Numbered from the stretch's first letter, positions 9,560-23,222 are shown. The stretch: DNA of 64,000 nt from Hypericum androsaemum (GCA_963995505.1 OZ023181.1:3447487-3511486); one strand, 5' to 3'. The notes: generated by a model not told the origin, from the sequence alone. Made by a program: numbers and translations.

Positions 9560-12150
9560 GTGACTCAAAATATTCGACCAACGAAACATACAAGGATATA
9601 ATAATGAAACTAACAAAGCAAATTAAATTCAAATCCATGAACAAAAAAATGACGGATATAATAATGAAACTATCAAAGCATGACAAATTAAAACCCATGA
9701 ATAAACAATGACAACAATCCGCATAAAAAATAGTGAAAAGCTAACTTACGTTGCTTTTTATCATCTACTTAATTAACTTCTCCTATGTTTAAGTTAACTC
9801 AATCAATCAAAAAATTGTGTAAAATGTTTGTTGTTTATGGGATATCCAATAATGTATACATGCAAAAATGTTGTACCATTTTTATGCTTCTAGTATTAGA
9901 TATGATATCAATTTTAAGAACTTGTACACACATTTGGAGCAAGTTAACTTTGGTGTACTTGGTCTCTTATTCCTTTGCTTGTGATATTTTTTCTATGATC
10001 TTCTTAGAAAATATAATAGTATGTTGGTTGATAATTATTAAGTTGGAGAAATTACAAACACTATCATCTCATCATCTTTATGAAATAAAATTGCAAAAAT
10101 TGGTACTATATTTTATGTAGCTTGATATTAAATTGTGAATTGACTTTGCTTGTCTACTATCTTTTTACGATTAATACTTTTGCATCCTCATCTTCAAAGG
10201 CGATACAATAAACGACAATAGATATATTAGAATAATTTTACGTGGTTTCATTAATACTTCAATTAATTCTTTATGTTCGTTATTTGAAGTAGATTTTCTA
10301 TAATGTTATAGTTAGGGGTGAGTTCGGGCGGTTTTCCAGTGTCAGTGTGCAAATTCACACCGCACCGCAATTTTAGTTTAGTAAAAATTTACACCGTCAG
10401 TGTGGCAGTGTCTAACACAACCGCGGTGTAGCGGTGTGGTGGTTTGCGATTTCATAATGCAGTGTTACAGTTTACACCACAAATTGGGCCCATTTAGTGG
10501 GCCCAAATTTGGAAAGAAGCCTAATTTTTGCACAATCATTATTACCTAATTTGAAAAAAAGCCCAATTTCGGTTATACCAAAATCGCAGCAATTAAACAA
10601 CCCAATACAGTAGCCTAATTTCACAAAAGCAACAGCCAACATCTGATAATTTCAGCATGCAAGTTCATCCAAATATTTTCGTACAACAGTAACAACCAAC
10701 AAACGATACCAATCTATCAAGTTTAACAAGCTCCTGAAAGCAACTACCAACAAGTAAAACAACAACCAACAAAAGAACAATACAACAAGTTCAATAATTC
10801 ACCAACAAATCAACAATTCAGCAGCTTCGAAATCCATTTCGGATCAGCCTTCAACACTAAACGCCTATTTGGCTATCCTAGCCTCCAGGTCATCATCTTC
10901 GCATTCAAATTTCTCCTCGAGTTCTACATATAAGAAATTAAATTAGAACTTAAGTATATCATGGTTAAGAAAATTATTTAGTTTTAAATAATAACTAACC
11001 TTTAATTATTTTATTCTCATCCAATATGAACATAACATAACCATGCATATTCGAACAGAAATTAAATGAATTTAGGGGTTTTACCATAATTAGTCGAGTT
11101 TCACTATGAAGGCGGAGGCGTTGAGCGGTGGACATCAGAATCAAAACTGAACAAATGCACAACTAATTAGAAATCAAAATTCAATAATTCCATATTGGAG
11201 AAAATTTAAAAAAATTAGGGGTTTCACCTTATGGTTTCTGGAAGATTAATAGGGAGGATGACAGAGAGAGGTCAAAGGTCGGAGAGGCCATAGGAATCGG
11301 GAGAGGCCGGAGGTCGGAGAGGCCGTGGAAATCAGGAGGTTGGTAACACAAGCTCCCTTTTGTTTCCCCCTTTTGTTTCAACCTTTTGTTCGAACTCAAT
11401 GAGAGCGAGAGGAAGTTTCTGGGTGGAGAGACAAAAAACTCCTTATATATTAAAACAAAATGACACATTTTTTGCACATAGTAGACATATATAAAATGAC
11501 GTCGTTTCAATATATGCAGTCTTGCGGTCGGTCGGTGTGGTTCGAGACCAATACCGAAACCAAACTACTACAATTCGGTGTCAATTTCAAACTGCACCAC
11601 GACACTGTTTAATTATGTGGTGTGAATTTTATCGGCCAGTCGATTTTGCGGGCAGACGATTTTGTGGTTTTCACGCTCACCCCTAGTTATAGTGATTTAA
11701 TAATTTTGTTTATGTTGTTTCATTATTATATTCTGGTGGTTCTCTTATTTAGTTAACGTGGTCCTTATTATGATATGATAAAAATACAGGTCTAGTTGAA
11801 TCATATAAAAATGAAGAAAGAATCATGTCCAATATACTGACACGTAATATATATGACATAAACGTAAACACAAAACCATATAAATAGACACAATGATGAA
11901 ATCAATTGTGCACAAATTTTGCACTACCTAGACAAGAATAAACTGTTTAGATACAAAAATGGAACCACGTCCTCTATCAATAAATATTCATCGACAAAGA
12001 AAAATAAGGGACCGTAACGATGAAAATTTAGTCTTTTTTTTATAACAGCGAATTCATAGGATGCTCCACCATTATTGAATTTAGCAAGATTTGACAATCG
12101 CTTTATTCAAAATTATTTATTGCGTCCAATGAGAAGGAAAGGTGTGCAAC
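9560..12150. repeat. Segmental duplication, copy 2 (interrupted by a hAT element)
   Basis: Counterpart of 6430-9100: blocks at about 9575, 9755, 9951, 10301 plus 11694, and 11800-12150 match copy 1 in order. The uninterrupted copy 1 supplies the empty-site sequence near 7981 for the insertion at 10313-11685. No gene is seen. Confidence 0.7.
10313..11685. mobile_element. Non-autonomous hAT-superfamily transposon
   Basis: Ends are TAGGGGTGAG (10313) and CTCACCCCTA (to 11685), a perfect 10-bp terminal inverted repeat. They are flanked by the 8-bp target duplication GTTATAGT at 10305-10312 and 11686-11693; 8 bp is the hAT length. Subterminal regions are rich in short CGGTGTGG/CCACACCG-type motifs in both orientations. 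No transposase is readable in the 1373-bp body, so it depends on an autonomous element elsewhere. A minus-strand open frame of 93 codons (11229-11510) looks accidental. Confidence 0.88.
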
Positions 12151-14042
12151 AAATTTGGAGGAGAATAGTATAAAAAATCATTAAAATAGGTATAAATCAT
12201 TGAGTCAATTTATAAGTTGAGTGAGAAGTCTTGCCATTCTTTAAATAGGTATAAGTCTTGCCATTCTTTTACTAGAGGAAATGGTGGAGTCATTTTCTTT
12301 TTGAAGCAAGCCGACTCACCTACGGTTAAATATGATTCTTACGTTTTCAAAAAAAATTAGAAAACAAATCCCAAATGAAGTCTAAATGAATAGTGTCATG
12401 GATTTTATATTTCTCTATTAAAATTAATATTTGCAAAACCATGGTATGACCAGTGGCTAGATCGAACAGATCACTATCCAGATTGATTTTTAACTAAAAA
12501 CCCGAGAGCAGTTTGACTGCTCAAAATCAGGTCGGATTGTCCGGCCAGACAACTCTCGGTGATCCGGTTCGCTGGACACATGAAAATTAATATTTATTTT
12601 TCTATTTTATCCAATTTAATTTAAGAACCAGCCTTCCAACACCTCCATTTTCACACTTGGAGCGTGCAGATTATCTTTGGATCAAAATAAACTTATCTTT
12701 TAAATACTTCTCGATAATATGTCACCTAACTCAAGCGATTTTGACTAATATGTCAAACAAGAAAACTCGTAGTATCATCTTCATGTACTTCTAAACTTGT
12801 TGAATTAATGTTTGATGACTTTGTTAGGATAAATTATGTACCGAATTTTTTTTGAATATTTGAACTTGTTTTGTATCTATCATTTTAATACTAAATTAAA
12901 TTTATTTTACCTTATTTAATAATTACTAGTATAAAAATATTCTGATCCGATCGATGACCCGACTAGGTAGACATAATGTAGATAAAAATTGAAGATTTTC
13001 AAGTTGCCTTTCGATTCGTTTTCAAAATATTGTTAAAAATCTCCAATAACTTTCAATTAATTAATTCGAATCCAAAAATCCATATAACAAGTTATAGTAT
13101 GATGGATACTTTACAATAGAACCGGGAAAACAATAAACGTCTTGTTAAGACACAAATGATGTCGAATCTATAGAAACGTCAAACGAGGCCAAACAAATGG
13201 GTCGAAGACAGATTTTATTGATATCAACAATTGGGCCGATGATTTACAAAATTATTACTCGTTCTTAAATATTTTCCAACTAATTCGGGTAGCTGATTAT
13301 TGAACCTTTAAACTTATTTATATGACATTAATCCACAAATACAAATATTATCCTGCATTAGATATTCTAAAATATTATAGGAAAATAAAGATAAAGTATA
13401 GTAACTTCTTTCTGAAAGATAAATATTATACGTCATGCTTAGATTTTTTTTTTTCAAAACCAATTAATATCGAAATATTTTAAATGCAAGCATGGAAGGA
13501 TCTAAAAAACAAGGTTTTAAAAATTGTAACGGAGAGCGATCCACTATGCTTTCTGAGTCTTGGTCCCCGACCGTATTTTTTACAAATAATTCTATTGTTA
13601 ATTAATTTAACATTAAAATTTCAAATAACTATAATTTTGGCTATTGTAAGCAATGTGTTAAAAAATAACTCTATATATGTTGTGACTATAATAAAATTAT
13701 TAAAAATTTGGCTATAGTTAGCCCAAAAAATAACCAAATGCTGGACAAATTGAACTAAATAGAAGGACAATATAAATTGGGGGAATGCCCCGTGTATTTT
13801 TCTCATGTAACATAACCATTATCTCAACAACAGAAAAAAAAAAGAATATTAACGTTTCGGAGTCCGGCAGTACATCAAGAAATTAATTCCAGCCGGACCC
13901 TATCTCTGTATATAAACTACATAGCTAACAAGTGGATTAACATATAATACAAGAAAAATAAAAGAGAGTGGATCCAAAATGAAGAGAACAACCATTAATT
14001 AACGAAACGATGGATACACACTGGACCGACCTCTCGCACGAT
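12151..14042. other. Intergenic region downstream of the ABCG gene, no gene seen
   Basis: AT-rich with degenerate repeat pieces (12440-12580 and 13490-13580 share GAGAGC/GGTCGG-type motifs with 53190-53560). The last few hundred bases hold the 3' untranslated region of the minus-strand ABCG gene; the exact poly(A) site cannot be read. Confidence 0.45.
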
Positions 14043-17000
14043 CTAGTTGAGAGGAGAGTTAAGACCCTCTTGAGAGGAGAGTGGGTAGAGATGCTGGTGC
14101 CTATTGGAAGTAACACCAACCGAGGGCAACCTCCTAAAGGAAGGCCTCCTCTCGAGCCTCTGCAATTGCCTCCTCGAGTAGATGTCCTTGACCATTGGCA
14201 TTGCTCTCTCCTTGAACTTGAGGACGACGAAGAAGAGGATCCGGTAGAGGAGAAGGATCGCGAAAATGGCGGCCAGGTCCCACCACTTTGAGTAGTTTAG
14301 CGGGACCCCGAAGATGTTGGTCACCACGAACTCCCCAGGGATCTTAAAGCCTCCCGGCTCCAGTGGCTCGAACTCCATACCTATGAAGTCGTTCTTGTAT
14401 GCACCCTATATACAGTGTCCAATCAACTCAAGTTATAAACTTAAAAGGTGGCATTTTATACATTAAAATACAGGTAAAGTACACGCGTATTTTAAACCTC
14501 GCGAGCATAAGTGCATAGTTTTTAGAAAGTTCGATTTGTCAAAACTTGGGAAAGAAGTACCTGGAGTCCCCAAGCTCCATAGTTGATGTACGAAACTGGG
14601 TAGCGCCAAAAGGGCTTGGGAAGGTCAGGAAGCAATCTAAAGAAACCAGAGGTCATCATCATAATTCCCTGGAAAAATTGCAGATCATTTAGAAAAAGTC
14701 AACAACCAGCTAGAATTAAAGCAATTTCCGGATCAAGGAAATTTAATTAATGGGGGACGGGGACTCTTACAATGATTCCTGCCCCTGTGAGGAGTCCCAT
14801 GAGGAAGTTGGGAACAAGAGAAGCAACAACCATCATCAAGCTCTCTATAACGGAGATGCACGAGAAGAGGTTGAGGCAGAAGAAGGCGAAGTAAGAGAAT
14901 CCCGATCGGAAGTTGACCATATAGAAACATATCGTCCCGGTGACCATCGCGATGGCCACCAAGAACGGGAACGACGAGAAGTAGTTGGCCAGGATATACA
15001 CCGTCACACCGTAGTATCCATTCAACTTCTCTCGATAGAACACCTGTTTTGACGGGCACAAATGGTCCAAATTTTAAGTCAGTCAAATCGCGACCGGAGT
15101 CAAGATACGTGTTGGTGGGCGAACATACCTTCATTTCCTCGATGAAAGAAGGGAAGCCTCCAATGGACATGAAGGTCATGAAGCCGGTGATGAACCCGCC
15201 ACAAGCCACCCTGGCCAAGATCGAGCTGTATCCATCTCCGATGTCGTAGTAGATGGTTCCGACGCAGAGGGACACGACAATGTAGATGGCGATCCGCGCC
15301 CAATAGTACCCGACATCCCTCGACATGTTGATGAACGATCTCTTGGTCAGCGTCACGAGTTGCTTCCACCTCGTCGATTGGCTCCCGCTCGGTGCCTCCA
15401 TATCCAGCCCTTCCTACAAGGCGAAACGACGGAAAATTTTACGATGGTCCTTCCCGAGAAATATAACTTAGTATATATATGATGAACTTTTAATTATCTT
15501 ACAATTGCGGAAATCTCCTTAATCCTGGCTTTTGTTTTCTTGGCGTAATTGGACCGTCTGTACTTCTCAATCAGCCTTGCTTTGACCTCTGCCGTAGCTA
15601 AGTTCAACAACGGATCCGACGACGCCGGAGCATCCTGCATTCGAAAACACACCAATCAGCGACGAACACCAATCGGAATTAAATTGCACACCATACGAAT
15701 ACAACTACGCCAATTTGCAGTCAATTGTACTTATTCAGAACGTGCATAAATTACTTACTCGAATCCGTTGAGATCCTTTAAGTGTGGCCGTTACGGCGTC
15801 GAAGTCCGAATTTATACATCGCAAGAAGTGATCAGAGGGATTCCTTCTACTTGGGCATGGAAAGCCCGCCTCAGCGAAAAACTGCAATAATATTTGAATC
15901 GTTAAAGTTTTCGTATCCGACTTAAAATAACACGTCAACGAATAGGAAGGATAAATATTTTTTACCTCAAGGGCTGCTTTTGCCTCTCCGAAGTAACAAG
16001 TTTCGCCGCTGGACACCAAGAAGAGGTCATCAAACTGCGCGAAGACTTCGCTGCTTGGCTGGTGGATGGAGGAGATCACTGTCCGCCCATCGCGAGCGAT
16101 GCTCCGGAGAGTCTGTACGACGAAGAAGGCGGAGGCGCTGTCGAGGCCACTGGTAGGCTCGTCGAGAAACAAGAGGCTCGGCCTTGTGAGGATCTCAACT
16201 CCAATGCTGAGTCTCTTCTTCTCGCCGCCGCTGATCCCTCTCAAGTGCCAGTTCCCGATCAGCCGGTCGCCGCAGTCCTCGAGACCCAGTTCGTTGATTG
16301 TGCCTTCCACTATTCCGTCGATCTCCTCCTTGCTCATGCTCGCCGGAAGCCTCAGGTTTGCTGAGAATGTGAGGGTTTCCCTCACCGTGAGAGTTCCCAG
16401 CAGCACGTCTTCTTGTGTCACGTAGGCCTGAACGAGGTTAGGACGTTTTTCTAGTTTAACGAGAATCTTTCGAAACTACAGATTTTTATTGGCTTCTTCT
16501 ACTATAGCTACAACTTGAAACTCAAAATCAGGATGAGCATCACTACTTTAGGATGTATCATAAATCACATTATTAATATGAAATTTCAAATGCTGAAAAT
16601 ATAATCTGAAGAAAAAGATTTTAGGAAGTTCGTTGATTAAATTATAACCATAATTAAATGGGCGTGTTCGTAAATATAGAGATAGATATTGAAAATTTTG
16701 GTAAACCACGAAAAAAACAAGAAACGAGAACTTACAACAGCGGAAGCTGGGCGCCTCTTTTTCCCGTTGAAAAGAACGTTACCCGTTCTAATCACATTTT
16801 TGGCCAGCCTTCCTGCAATGTGTATAATATCACAATCAGCACCACCCAAATTTATTACCGAAATTAACGAGAATTGATTCAAATGGTAAAATATATTTTC
16901 TTAAGAAAAATTTAAGTTTGAGTCTTGCGAATTTTAAAAATAGAATTGTCGAAATCATTCATAAATATGATTCAATAGTGTTTGACTCTACATACGAAAT

Positions 17001-19009
17001 GTTTTTATTCAGCCATAAAAGACTCGATTATCTTACTTTTTTCATCATTATTTTTTTCCATTTTGCCTCAAGAAGTCGCAAGCCCATAAGAATTCCAATT
17101 TATAAGATGATTTTTTTTTATAAATAAAATAATTATGTTTCTCCAAAATAAAATACTCCTGAGAAGGTTGCACCAACACAAAAAAACACAAATATAGTCT
17201 CCAAACAAGCCAAATGCTAGAACATGACTGACCCAAATAAGAAATAACTACTTTCCACCCTAAAAAAGATATATGGGCCTAGATGAATATGCATAGCCCA
17301 GAAACATCACCAATTAGAACCCATTACGGCCCACAAATAACAGCCCACGGTATTGAGATTCAATTGGTAACCTTTCAAAAATTCTATTTCAAATCTAAAT
17401 TTTTCGGTCTAATAAAAATTTGAATATCTGGTCTCATGACTTAATTCAAACAAAAACAAAATATGAGAAGCGAATTAATCATCATCCTCATAAACTCCGG
17501 TTCACTAAATGTTGCTGCTAATATAAATCTTTCTAACCATATTAATTATACGCCTGGGAAATGGAATTTCAAAATCTGAACCTAGATGCAATTTGACCAT
17601 AACCACACATTATCTGCAATTCTGGGACCAGCAATTAATACTCCATGGAAGTAAGTGGTTACCGCTTCCAACCACATATCACGACTCTTCTTCAATGTTC
17701 TACAGTATTTCGCCAGCTATATTAATTCACGAATACACAGAAATTCAAAATCATATTAAAGTTGTTTGAGGAAAAAATAGCTCGAAAAAGTATATTACAT
17801 ATTGAAAGTCACGAAGAGATAATATAGCCATCTTGAATTTCCATGGAGTATATGAAATTAACACACAACTCTCATCACGTAATACAACAGATATTTGAGC
17901 TTGGTAATATTTAAAACAGGAAAAAATATTTTCTCCCCTGTTTCTTGGTCAATATACCTAAAAAGACACAAGCAGCTAAAAAATTGGTTTAAACCAAATT
18001 AAATATCATGAATAATTTTATGGTGGTCTTTCTATACCAAGTAATAATATATGAACCATTGTGTTTCAACAAAACTTAGGAGAGAAAAAAATAAACCTAC
18101 TTATAACCCATCATAAATAAACACTTGATAAAATCTCAATCATTTGTGTATATCAAATTATATTTGCGAAATACTATGTTTCCTGGACCTCGTTGTGTCA
18201 CACAGGTCCAGCAATAAATAATAGGAATTTTTTGTAAAAATGACTTTTTTTTATGAATCTTTTTTTTACCCTTTCAAGAAACATTAAGTTTCTTTAACAT
18301 GAGTTTGGCATATACTTTTTGAAAGATAAATAATTATACTACTAGGACTTAGAACCTTGGACTTCCTAAAAATTGACAACATTTTGTGTTGTTAGGTTAG
18401 ATACTCTTGACTAGTTTCTCATATTTGTGTCGTCTAATAATTTGACTGTTACGTATCACTAACCAACAATTAACTAGATCTAACCAGCAATGAGTTTTTA
18501 AGTTGCGATAGATTAACTACAACTTTCAAAAACCCGGCTTGAATGCCAACATTTAATTCCCCCGAAGATCAAGGACCAAAGTCGCTAATAGGGGTAAGTC
18601 ACCAATCCTTAAAACGGATGGATTAGCCTTAATAATTATTGGTATAACTTCAACCACAACACTAATAAGCATAAACAATCTGCGAAATGAAGATTAAAAC
18701 CAACAAAAGAGATCAATTAAGCAGAAATATGTTGAAATTATTAATATTACCAGCTAGGGCATCGAGGAGGGTGGATTTCCCAGAACCAGAAGGACCCATA
18801 ATAGCCATGATCCGACCAGGCTCAGCATACCCATTAAGCCCTTGGATCAACCTCTTAGTGGGCCCATCTCCAAAATTTGGCAAAACCACAGTGAGATCCT
18901 CCCAAACCAAGTATGTCCCTCCTCTCTCCTGGTCTCCTCCATTGATAGTACTCACTGTACTGTTGTTGCTCTTAGTGCTGTAGCTACTACTTGCACCCTC
19001 AATCTCCAT
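14043..19009 (-). CDS. ABCG15: ABC transporter G family half-transporter (ABCG12/ABCG15 group)
   Basis: Predicted half-size ABCG exporter of 693 aa, from nine exons: 18751-19009, 16736-16812, 15966-16427, 15759-15881, 15503-15634, 15129-15413, 14771-15043, 14561-14668 and 14043-14405. All introns are GT-AG and every junction keeps frame. The nucleotide-binding domain comes first: Walker A GPSGSGKS at residues 72-79, signature ISGGE at 177-181, Walker B LLFLDEP at 197-203, then the ABCG motif [20 protein letters not shown] (about 273-292). The membrane domain spans about 365-650. The C-terminus [11 protein letters not shown] matches the ABCG12/15 branch, whose members export cuticular or pollen-wall lipids at the plasma membrane; which paralogue this is cannot be decided here. 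ABCG half-transporters work as dimers. Intron 1 is long (1.94 kb) and separates Walker A from the rest of the domain. Starting Met MEIEG fits relatives. No damage is seen. Confidence 0.95.
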
Positions 19010-19400
19010 GGATGGTTGAGAGAGAAAGTTGTGGAGGAGGAAGAAGAAGAAGAAGATGGTACCATATAATAATTATAAGCCAGAGACTTGGATGGTATTT
19101 GAATGCTATTGGTCAGCTCCAATCAGCTAATACCAAACAACTAACAATCAATGCAAAAGGTTTTTTTTTTAATTTTTAATTTTGGTTCATTTTGGATTTA
19201 GATGGAGGAAAAAAAAAGATAGGAAGATAAATGTTTTTGTTTATTTTTTGTGTAATTTTGTGTTTTTTTTCTTTTGGTGTGAGTTGAAACAGATGGGCTT
19301 GTGTAGGTGGCAAGTAGAGGGAAATAAATAGGGGTCGTGATCTAGGCATTTGTTGGTGGAACCACAAGCATTCATGAGGCACTTAATTTTCCTGCATGGC
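19010..19400 (-). promoter_or_regulatory. Probable 5' UTR and promoter of the ABCG gene
   Basis: Just upstream of the start codon the minus strand carries a pyrimidine-rich CTTCTTCTTCTTC stretch (about 19035-19055), as in plant core promoters. Two TATA-like candidates are visible: TTATTATATGG (about 19058-19070) and CTATTTATTTCC (about 19320-19335). Which one is used cannot be told from sequence. Confidence 0.35.
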
Positions 19401-20601
19401 TCTTTCTTGTCAGCTTCTTAATTTTTTGTCTTAAGAAATGTATATACGCAAGGTACTCAACCATAACCTAAATTGGACTTATAACAAGGGCAAAACAGTC
19501 TTTTCATAAATTGATTAGTTATGACAGTTCAATATAGTTTAGTCTTGATATTTCGCAAATCGAACTGATTAGTTCTTACATATGAATTTCGGTCACTTCT
19601 TCGACGAGATAACACTAAAAGTATGAGCATACTCATGACTACAAAAATTACTAAATTGACACTTGACAAAAAACTAATATCTCTTATATTCAAACTCACC
19701 CATCACTTACAAACAAACAAAAAACTCCCATCGGGATCACCCCAACTGGGATCTCGGCCTGTTTCGATGGACGAGTTTGAAGAGGAGAGATTTTAATTTT
19801 TAGTCAAGTGAAAATTTTAAATTTAGTAATATTTTGTTATATTTAAAATATACTACGAGTTATGGCCATCATCGTAAGAGTGCTTTCCCAAGCGGCAATG
19901 GGACAGGTCAGAATTTGGCAAAATTCAGATACATTTTAATTGTCGTATATATCAAAAAGAGTTAAAAAGTACGTAATATTGGAAATGGGGTTCGTGTGGT
20001 CTATAAATGCCTGGACTCTGTACATTCGCCCAGTATTAATTGTCCCAGCCCAACTCCCGACCCACTTTCTTTATTTTAGTTGGAATCTCTCACTCACCCA
20101 TAAAACTTTGACTATTGCCCCAAATGTACTACGATGTAAACAGAAAGAAGAAAAAAAAGTTCTAAATGGGTTTCTTTTCCTGGACAACATCTATTAATTC
20201 GGCCATGTATAACCAATGTTTTTTTATGCAATTCGGATTTTCTCCATCTCCCAGTTTGACCGACTAAACTGTTGGTTAGAGCAATTTTTTAAAATTAATT
20301 ATATTTATTGCAAAATTATCATTTACAATTGTCAAAATTTTAATTTAATCAAATATAATCTAGCAAAACTTTCAAAATCATGTTTTAGAAATAAATATTT
20401 TTTATCTCGATCGATGACCAGTCCAATCAGGTGAACATGTTGGTCTAATCAGTTAGACCAAGTGTCACTATCATTGACCATCCATCTAACTGCACTAAGA
20501 ATTTTGCTATAAAAATGACACAGTATCGGTGTCGAGTTACGGTTTGACTTATCGGCCGCATCTTTTAAATAAAACTGTACATAATTTGCGGTTAACTACA
20601 C
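19401..20601. other. Intergenic, no gene seen
   Basis: AT-rich. About 20210-20480 resembles other degenerate repeat pieces of the window (12440-12980, 53190-53560) with GACCAGTCC/TTGGTCTAATC motifs. No gene is supported. Confidence 0.4.
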
Positions 20602-21374
20602 TAGGGGTGAGCAAAAAAATTGAAAACTGTCAAACCGAACCAAACTGGACCAAAAAAACCGGATCAGACCGGACCAAACTTTAAAACGGTCCAGTCCGGT
20701 CCAACAGATGTGTGAAATCCAGTTTCCGGTCCGGGTCTGGGTTTTTTTGCACAGAACTGGAAAGACCCGGACTGAACTGGAAATTTGCCACCTATATAAT
20801 ACTTCCTCTTCTCTCTCCCGAAAGAGGGTCCCACTTCTCTCTCTCTCTCTCCCACCCTCCTGTCTCCTCAGTCCTCTCCTCACTCTCCAAAAAACCAAAC
20901 ACGACACTCACACGACCACACCAGAGGGCAGAGAGGAGACCACCACCGACCGCCTCCGACGCCAGCCACCGCCGACCACTTCCGACGCCACCACGCCTCC
21001 GAGGCCACCTGCATACAGAATTTGAGTATTCTAAATTTTGAAAATAGATTAGGGTTTCAAAATTTGGGGTTTTTTATATTATTATTTTTATTAAAGATTT
21101 AAGCATGGAGATCGTTTGGTTTGGATTTAAATTAGGAATTTAGGCATGGGGATCGTTTGGTTCGGGTTTAAATTAAGGGTTACGTTTCGTTCATCTTCGG
21201 TCATCTTCGGTTTTTTTGGTCCGGTCCAGTTTAAACCGGAATTACGGTCCGGTTTCCAGTTCGGTTTGGTGGCAAATCCGGTCCAGTTTGGTTCTCCTTT
21301 TAGCTTATTTTCCAGTTCCGGTTTTTCTGGTCCGGTCCCAGTTCGGTCCGGTCCGGTACGTTTGCTCAGCCCTA
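20602..21374. mobile_element. hAT-like non-autonomous element with CCGGTCC subterminal arrays
   Basis: Ends TAGGGGTGAGCAAA (20602) and TTTGCTCAGCCCTA (to 21374) form an inverted repeat of 14 bp with one mismatch. Both subterminal zones (20640-20780 and 21200-21360) are packed with CCGGTCC/GGACCGG-type motifs in opposite orientations, giving strong potential secondary structure. The middle holds a (CT)n run (about 20829-20850) and a GC-richer stretch to 21000. An exact 8-bp target duplication is not evident, so the copy is older than the one at 10313. Open frames here are by-products of the repeats. Confidence 0.7.
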
Positions 21375-21689
21375 CCCACGTCACTACACTGTCCGAAAAC
21401 GGAAATACCATTTCTACTGGTATCGGGCTGATCTAAACAAGTCTCTTGAAAGCAAGATGTGAGGCGGGGAAAGCAAAGAAGAAGAAACATGTGAATGGGA
21501 TCTCGGGAGATGATGGCCTTACAGAAAAACTGTGCTGATCACATAATGGTTGGAAAACGACGTCGGAGTTATTGCACAGCCTGATTGTAGCTTTGGGGTT
21601 ATTTAGTTAGAGGTCTATTTCTTTGTTCCATTAATAGTCCGGCCATCTGAATTTTCCCTTCACACACGTCTGAAAGTTTGATTGGCTGA

Positions 21690-21870
21690 CTGGATTGGGT
21701 TCAGATTCAATAGATTGAAATGGATCAAGTCATTATACTTATAGACACGATTTTTAATGATTGTCAGATCTGTAGACACGATTTTTAATGAAATCTGATG
21801 GTCTAAATAAAATCTCCTCCGTGGGAACGACTTTTATGTTGTCCCCACTCAATCCAAAACTGACTGAATT
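21690..21870. repeat. Repeat fragment ending GTCCCCACTCAATCC
   Basis: Contains two copies of GTAGACACGATTTTTAATG-like sequence (about 21742 and 21772) and the phrase AAATCTGATGGTC, also present at 3135-3150. It ends GTCCCCACTCAATCC, the complement of the motif at 3055. Probably a relic of the same small repeat family as 3055-3310. Confidence 0.4.
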
Positions 21871-22861
21871 GGTAATTGGGAGGGTTTGGTGGTCGTTGAG
21901 TTCATATTATTAACGTAGATTTGTTGTAGGTTTTCAATTGGAGAATCAGATTGATTAAATACATATATGTTGTTGGAGATTAAATACTACTTTGTTGTCT
22001 AACACCGACAGGTATGAGTAACCACCGTTCATATTATTCTTCTTATATAAATGATATCCTCGATCTCATGAATTTTTCATGTAAGAATCCAAACCGAGAC
22101 TTTCAAGTTTTTCATGGTCTAATCCAAGATATGAATGATTTATCCATGAATTTATTGATTTACAAAATATTTTAACATTTCAATGAAAGAATACGCTCAC
22201 ACTTACTTTCACTTTTGCACTCAATTGTACAAAATAAAAATATTTAATTTTAAGTTGAGAAGCGATGTAATTTAGATAATGTCTTATTTATGAGTTCATG
22301 AGAGGGTCTATGTAAATTATATCCCGATCCAAACTCCAACTTTATAAATTGACACGTCTCATTAACTCATTCGAAATTAAGTTGTAAATAATATTATTAA
22401 TTAACATTACTTATAAAAAACGCTAAACAACTTTAGCATCTGAAAATTGAATATCTACAACTAACAAGGGATCTAATTATGGAAAATACGTGAGTATGCA
22501 TGTTTTGGTTAAACCGTATGGATAGCTTCAACTAAATTAACACGGGGCGGAAGTTTTTCCAAAAGAATGAGTGACAAATAAGCTTTATACATATCCGGTA
22601 TAGGGAAAAAACATATTTGAAGAAGACAAAACGTGACACCGGATGACCGATGACACACGAGATGATCGCCGCTGCATTAAATTAGACTCCCGCAATTTCG
22701 AAACCATAAACATAAAGTCAACTGCTTCTTGTGTAAGAAAAATAATTTATTGGGCTCCACAATACTCGACTTAAGAAAGTCTTGTAAAGTAGCATTCATA
22801 AGGATCTCACAATTCACTTAAAAAAGTCTTCACTGCAAACCTCATAAATATAAAAAAATAA

Positions 22862-23222
22862 GAAAAATTCTTAAGTTTTAATATAATATACACGAATGTC
22901 CAGTTCTTAGTAAATTAGTCTTTGAATTTTGAGAAATCAAATTGTTAGCTTGTAGGATCAATTTTTGTCTAGAATGTCACCAAAGATTACCAAAATATCC
23001 CTTCCACACTCAAAATTCAAAAATCACCATAAAGCTAACTACTTGTTATTATGTTTTATGATGATTTTAGAGTTTTATTATCTTTCGGTCACATATGTGG
23101 TATTTGAGATAGAAATTGACCAAAAAAGACTTATAAGTTTAATTTCTCAAAATTTATGGACTAATTTACTAAGGTTTAGACTTCTAAGTATGTTATATCA
23201 AACCTTAAGAATTTGAGAATTT
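22862..23222. mobile_element. Foldback MITE with long imperfect inverted repeats
   Basis: The left arm (about 22865-22955, containing AATTCTTAAGTTTTAATATAA and AGTAAATTAGTC) pairs with the right arm (about 23130-23220, containing GACTAATTTACT and TTAAGAATTT). The central 170 bp is unique. Total length is about 360 bp with no coding capacity. Target duplication is unclear. Confidence 0.6.

Noticed and set aside
14010..16425. Plus-strand open frames over the ABCG gene
   Set aside because: Antisense shadows of well-supported minus-strand exons.
20596..21490. Several overlapping open frames on both strands
   Set aside because: They come from the CCGGTCC and CT repeats of the hAT-like element; the peptides are low-complexity and mutually antisense.
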